NCBI GenBank assembly: GCA_963070105.1
Contig: OY718806.1
Location: forward strand, 4,423,865-4,487,864
DNA length: 64,000 nucleotides
Origin: Litomosoides sigmodontis
Taxonomy: Eukaryota > Nematoda > Chromadorea > Rhabditida > Onchocercidae
Reading direction: 5' to 3'
Position 1 is the first letter of the stretch, and each line of letters opens with the position of its first letter. Positions 60,515 to 64,000 of this stretch are shown one piece after another. Both the position numbers and the translations under genes were made by a program. Under the pieces are notes generated by a model that saw only the letters and a program-made list of their open reading frames with translations, did not search any database and was not told the origin of the DNA.

Positions 60515-63475
60515 ATGGGCAAGAAGGGGAAACGAATAAGTCGAAGAGAAAAACGGTTTCGCGCCGAACAGCAAGATGGAGCGAACACATCCGAGATCGC
60601 AACGTCCAGTAGTGGTGAGGTACCTGCCAATTCAGCTCGAGCCGTAAACTGTAAAGCATGTCTGCATCCCGAAGAATCTTCTAGTAAGCTTATTTTTAGT
60701 TGTTTACTGAAGGTTTACTAGCATACACGCTACAAACTACTTTTCTTTTTTACTGACCAGTATGTTAGAATGGTTGGTTAAATCCTTAAGTCAATGACTG
60801 TAGCCTACTCACTAGATACGATCTTAAATAGGATAATGTTGCAGCTTGCTCCATGTATTCAGAGTGATTTGGCATTTTTTTGGAGCATTCTGATTTGACC
60901 CAATAGTACTGTACCAGCGCTTAGATAGGAATTAGTACTTCAATTTGTTTCTTTCCGTTTTTCCTTTTCCAATGATTTTTAGCTCGAGAAGAAAGACTAA
61001 GTGTGCAGGAAATTGTCAATACAGTGCAGGCAAACGCAACTATCGCAGGCGTCGAACAAAGTTACATACTTCTCTATGAACTCCTGAGTTACAGAGACCC
61101 TCCAATTCACGAAATCATTTCTGAACGATTAGATCTCGTTTTACTTGAAGGATTGAAATCCACGGTGTTGTTTTATTTTTTCTCATAGAAAAGGATCTTA
61201 AAAAGTGTGGGGATTTCGTAAAGAAGTTAAAAACACTTTTCATATTCCCGCAGTTCAGTTTACTACTCTTGAGCATTTTATCTCACTTTTATTTTGCAGG
61301 ATCAGTCCATCCAAAATTATGCTGCACAAGCTTTGTTTGTGCTTGTAAAGCACATGAAAGAAGAACAGTTCGATCTTCTGGTGTTAATAGGATTAAAAGA
61401 CGCGGTCGCTAGTGTTATGAACAACGGTCCTTATTCTGTCATTGAGAAGGTACAGCGTTTTAACATTTGCTATTCTGCAGATCTTTTCAAACCACTCCTA
61501 AAGTACGGCACTTCGATCAACACTGCGCCACTATTATTTCAGAGAAATTATGAACAGACGAATTTTTTTCTTTTGGCTATATAATGAATGGAGGGGTTTC
61601 TAGTTTATAATGCAAAGCTGAATGCTCTATTGCAAATGTTCAGGTCATTGAAACGTGCGCACAAGTTGTCACCACGAGTCCAGACCTGCGTGATGACATT
61701 GGTGCTTGGCTTTGCTTGAATATAGTCGATTTTATGTCACCAGCTCATCCCTATGAGATAACAGTTGAAATATCACGCGCAGTGACATCCTTTTCACGAG
61801 ACGTGTGCCACTATAAACCTGTTCCAGAATTTATTCTGAAATGTCTTGCAGGAACTGCACGTTTTCTATTGCATTATCAGGTTCGTCTTTTTACAAATAT
61901 GTGGATCGCTGTGTTCACATGACCTGTCCTTCTTACGAAGATAAGTTAAACCCGCTAGTCATTCATTACGCTGTTCGAAGTTTTATTCTATCAGCATTTA
62001 ATGAGAGAACGTGACGCTATTTTTTCTATTTTTCTTTCTGCCACTTGTTATTCTACAGATACTCCCTGTATATTTCGATCTCACGCAGAGGTAAAGGTTT
62101 GTGGAGGCAACATATGACATTCCTTCGTAAAATGTCAAATAATTCATATTATCCAGGACTGGAGAGCTCGTGCAAATGGTTTGAGCATTATAACTGATGT
62201 CGCTCGTAGCAAACATTTTATTGAGATTGGTAATAGCTATGCTCGCAAAATTCTTCGATTTTTAACGAGTGCACTTGATGTTGAAGCTACATCGGGATTT
62301 TTTGCCATTGGACACTTCATAAAACAACGTAGCAAGAACACAAGTGTAATTTTTTTTGCTATATCTGAAAGAAGAAAAGTCGTTTTTGAGGTTCTAGTTT
62401 CCCTTCTACACTTCTGCTCTTATTAAGTACAACTCCTTCAGTAAATCCCTTAAGTTGTATGAATTGCAGTGGCCGTTTTATTGGACAAGGGGAATTAAGG
62501 AATCAAATGTTTTGTTTTTAATTTGCGGTGGAAAGTACTCGCTTATTCGGATAGAACTGTAAAGGCATTTTTATATATTACTATTTTTCTATGTTCATTT
62601 GAAAACATTTAATTTTAGAAATTACTTAAAATGAGAGTGATTGAAAAGATCGCGCATTTTCTCGCTCGCCATACAACTCCAGAGATCACGTATGAAGTCT
62701 GTCCAATTATTCAAAGTCTTCTGTCCAAAAAATACATAAGATACATAGAATCCACAGTGGAAACTGGACTTGTGCTGCTACTTCTTAAGCTCTTGGATGA
62801 CGTAAGTTCCATTATTTTGGAATGAAAACAGATGGAAGCTAGTCATGCGAGAAGCGAAGGCGTTTCACTGTTGACACATGCTATAACAGTTCGTTAAATC
62901 TTTTCTTGTGATTCTCGTTGACATCTGTATCGAAATATTACAAGCTAAATATTATATTTCTCTCAATAATTTAGAAATTGAAAATGCGATCTTAAGAAAC
63001 AATTCACTTCCTAGAGAGTGGATTTGATTGCTTTACCGCTGACGTTATTTGTTTTATACAAGTTCCAAAGGTCTTGATGCTAAACTTATTAGACTGGGTA
63101 TTTCAGAACATTGGAAATGTTATAGAATTAAACCAAATAAGTGCGGCTTAAGTAAAACAGCGTAATTGCGCTAAACAATTGCGTTCAGCTAGTTTTGTTG
63201 AATTTCAGTCAAAACGTTTCTAGGGTGCCCCAAATTATAAGGATGAGGCTTGCACCACGCTACGTTCCTTGAACGAGATATGGCGACCAAGACACGCAGT
63301 GAGATTAGTTGATCCGCAACACATCAGAATAATGTGTAACATCCTCAAGAGTTCAAACACTACACATATCTCATGCATTATTGCCTTAATGCATTCTGCT
63401 ATGGAAGCCTGTTTTGCATTAAAAGATGATGTTAAAACGAAGGAAGCAAAGGAATTACTCAAAGTTTGTTTTTAA
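60515..63475 (+). CDS. Divergent importin-alpha-like armadillo-repeat protein
   Basis: Importin-alpha adaptors bind nuclear localisation signals through ARM repeats and importin-beta through an N-terminal IBB. Seven exons: 60515-60683, 60983-61164, 61300-61449, 61644-61880, 62157-62345, 62619-62801, 63224-63475. They total 1362 bp, or 453 residues, shorter than the usual 500-540. The basic N-terminus GKKGKRISRREKRFRAEQQ looks like a reduced IBB. Tandem ARM-like helices follow (IQNYAAQALFVLVKHM; WLCLNIVDFM; FILKCLAGTARFLLHYQDW; ITDVARSKHFIEIG; FAIGHFIKQRS). The Trp/Asn ladder that holds the NLS is mostly absent; only WLCLN keeps the WxxxN form. It may be a fast-evolving paralogue like the germline importin-alphas of worms. 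An acceptor-like cttcag lies 31 bp before the ATG. Confidence 0.75.
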
Positions 63476-63521
63476 AGCATAGATTTACAAACACTTCCAC
63501 AATGGTTGCATCATCCACTTT

Positions 63522-64000
63522 TGCAATCCTTGTCGAGAAACCCGAAGTGTAACGGGAAATACGTTTATTATCAATATAGTATGTAATCTAAGTATTCATT
63601 TAAATGTAACCCATTCATCCATCACATATCGCATCCTCCCCACCCCCAAATGCTAGTTAATCCATTATACAATGTGCTATTCGTTGTGTTAACACCAAAC
63701 TGCTTCTCACATTTTACCAATCCATCTATGTAGCAATCACTCAGTTCACCAAGCCACCCCTCTTTATCACAATTGATCATGTAACAAAGGAGATGCTTCT
63801 CCTCTGATAGAAGCTGAAGATCAGATAGAGCCGTTTAAAGACAGATTTGGGTGCGGTTGGTTTTTTTCATTGTTACTATATTCACTGTTGCAACGGATAA
63901 ATCAAGTATTCATACTAAGCTTCGACTACGCTCTCAAGCATCAACAACCAAGCAAACTTCTCCGAAGAATCTCCTTTTTCACAACAGTCCTTTCCAGCCG
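63522..64000 (-). repeat. Right arm of the long-range inverted repeat, after the importin-like gene
   Basis: The reverse complement of about 63522-63965 matches 560-980 in order. Similarity fades toward 64000, and the arm may continue beyond the window. It starts within 50 bp of the importin-like stop codon, so it probably overlaps that gene's 3'UTR. No twitchin coding exon is seen in the visible part. Confidence 0.85.

Noticed and set aside
1..64000. tRNA, rRNA or CRISPR structures
   Set aside because: I looked for B-box-like words, conserved rRNA segments and spaced repeats on both strands and found none that I could support by eye.

Overview
The window is nuclear DNA of a nematode. It is AT-rich, with genes split into many small exons by 50-400 bp GT-AG introns. 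Every recognisable protein matches a nematode or general metazoan family: twitchin/UNC-22, ARL-8, rabenosyn-5/RABS-5, a CES-2/PAR-like bZIP factor, MKS-1, PIEZO/PEZO-1, a VAMP R-SNARE and a divergent importin-alpha. Intron style and base composition suggest a clade III (spirurid or filarial) worm, but that is an inference; nothing here names the species. No bacterial operon, CRISPR array, rRNA or tRNA was seen. All coding models were joined by hand from splice sites, and the models marked as closing keep reading frame across every junction.

Layout. 1-4243 (+): 3' end of the twitchin gene (end of the kinase domain, autoregulatory tail, five Ig domains). 6053-7773 (-): arl-8. 10463-13444 (-): a BED zinc-finger protein with a hAT-transposase-like segment. 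13.4-21.0 kb: a long gene-poor stretch with G-runs and pyrimidine tracts. 20997-24285 (+): rabs-5. 25012-25889 (-): bZIP factor. 29067-32149 (+): mks-1, with a candidate RFX/DAF-19 X-box about 105-120 bp upstream. 33259-52331 (-): pezo-1, about 19 kb and dozens of exons. 54199-54927 (-): small R-SNARE. 54.9-60.5 kb: mostly unassigned, with two weak coding candidates, one carrying an in-frame stop. 60515-63475 (+): divergent importin-alpha-like ARM-repeat protein.

The genes do not form a functional operon; they are separate worm genes for muscle, lysosome/endosome traffic, cilia, mechanosensation and nuclear transport. Several neighbours are convergent (unc-22/arl-8, rabs-5/bZIP, mks-1/pezo-1).

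The most unusual structure is an imperfect inverted repeat of about 420 bp whose arms lie at the two ends of the window, about 63 kb apart: one inside a twitchin intron (about 560-980) and one just after the importin-like gene (about 63522-63965 and possibly beyond). The left arm also holds an exon-like segment that could give a twitchin kinase isoform lacking the Ig tail. Other leads are the MKS-1 X-box, a duplicated splice donor around an AT-rich expansion in pezo-1, a possible poison exon in twitchin, an apparently exapted hAT/BED protein, and an importin-alpha that has lost most of its NLS-binding Trp/Asn pattern.
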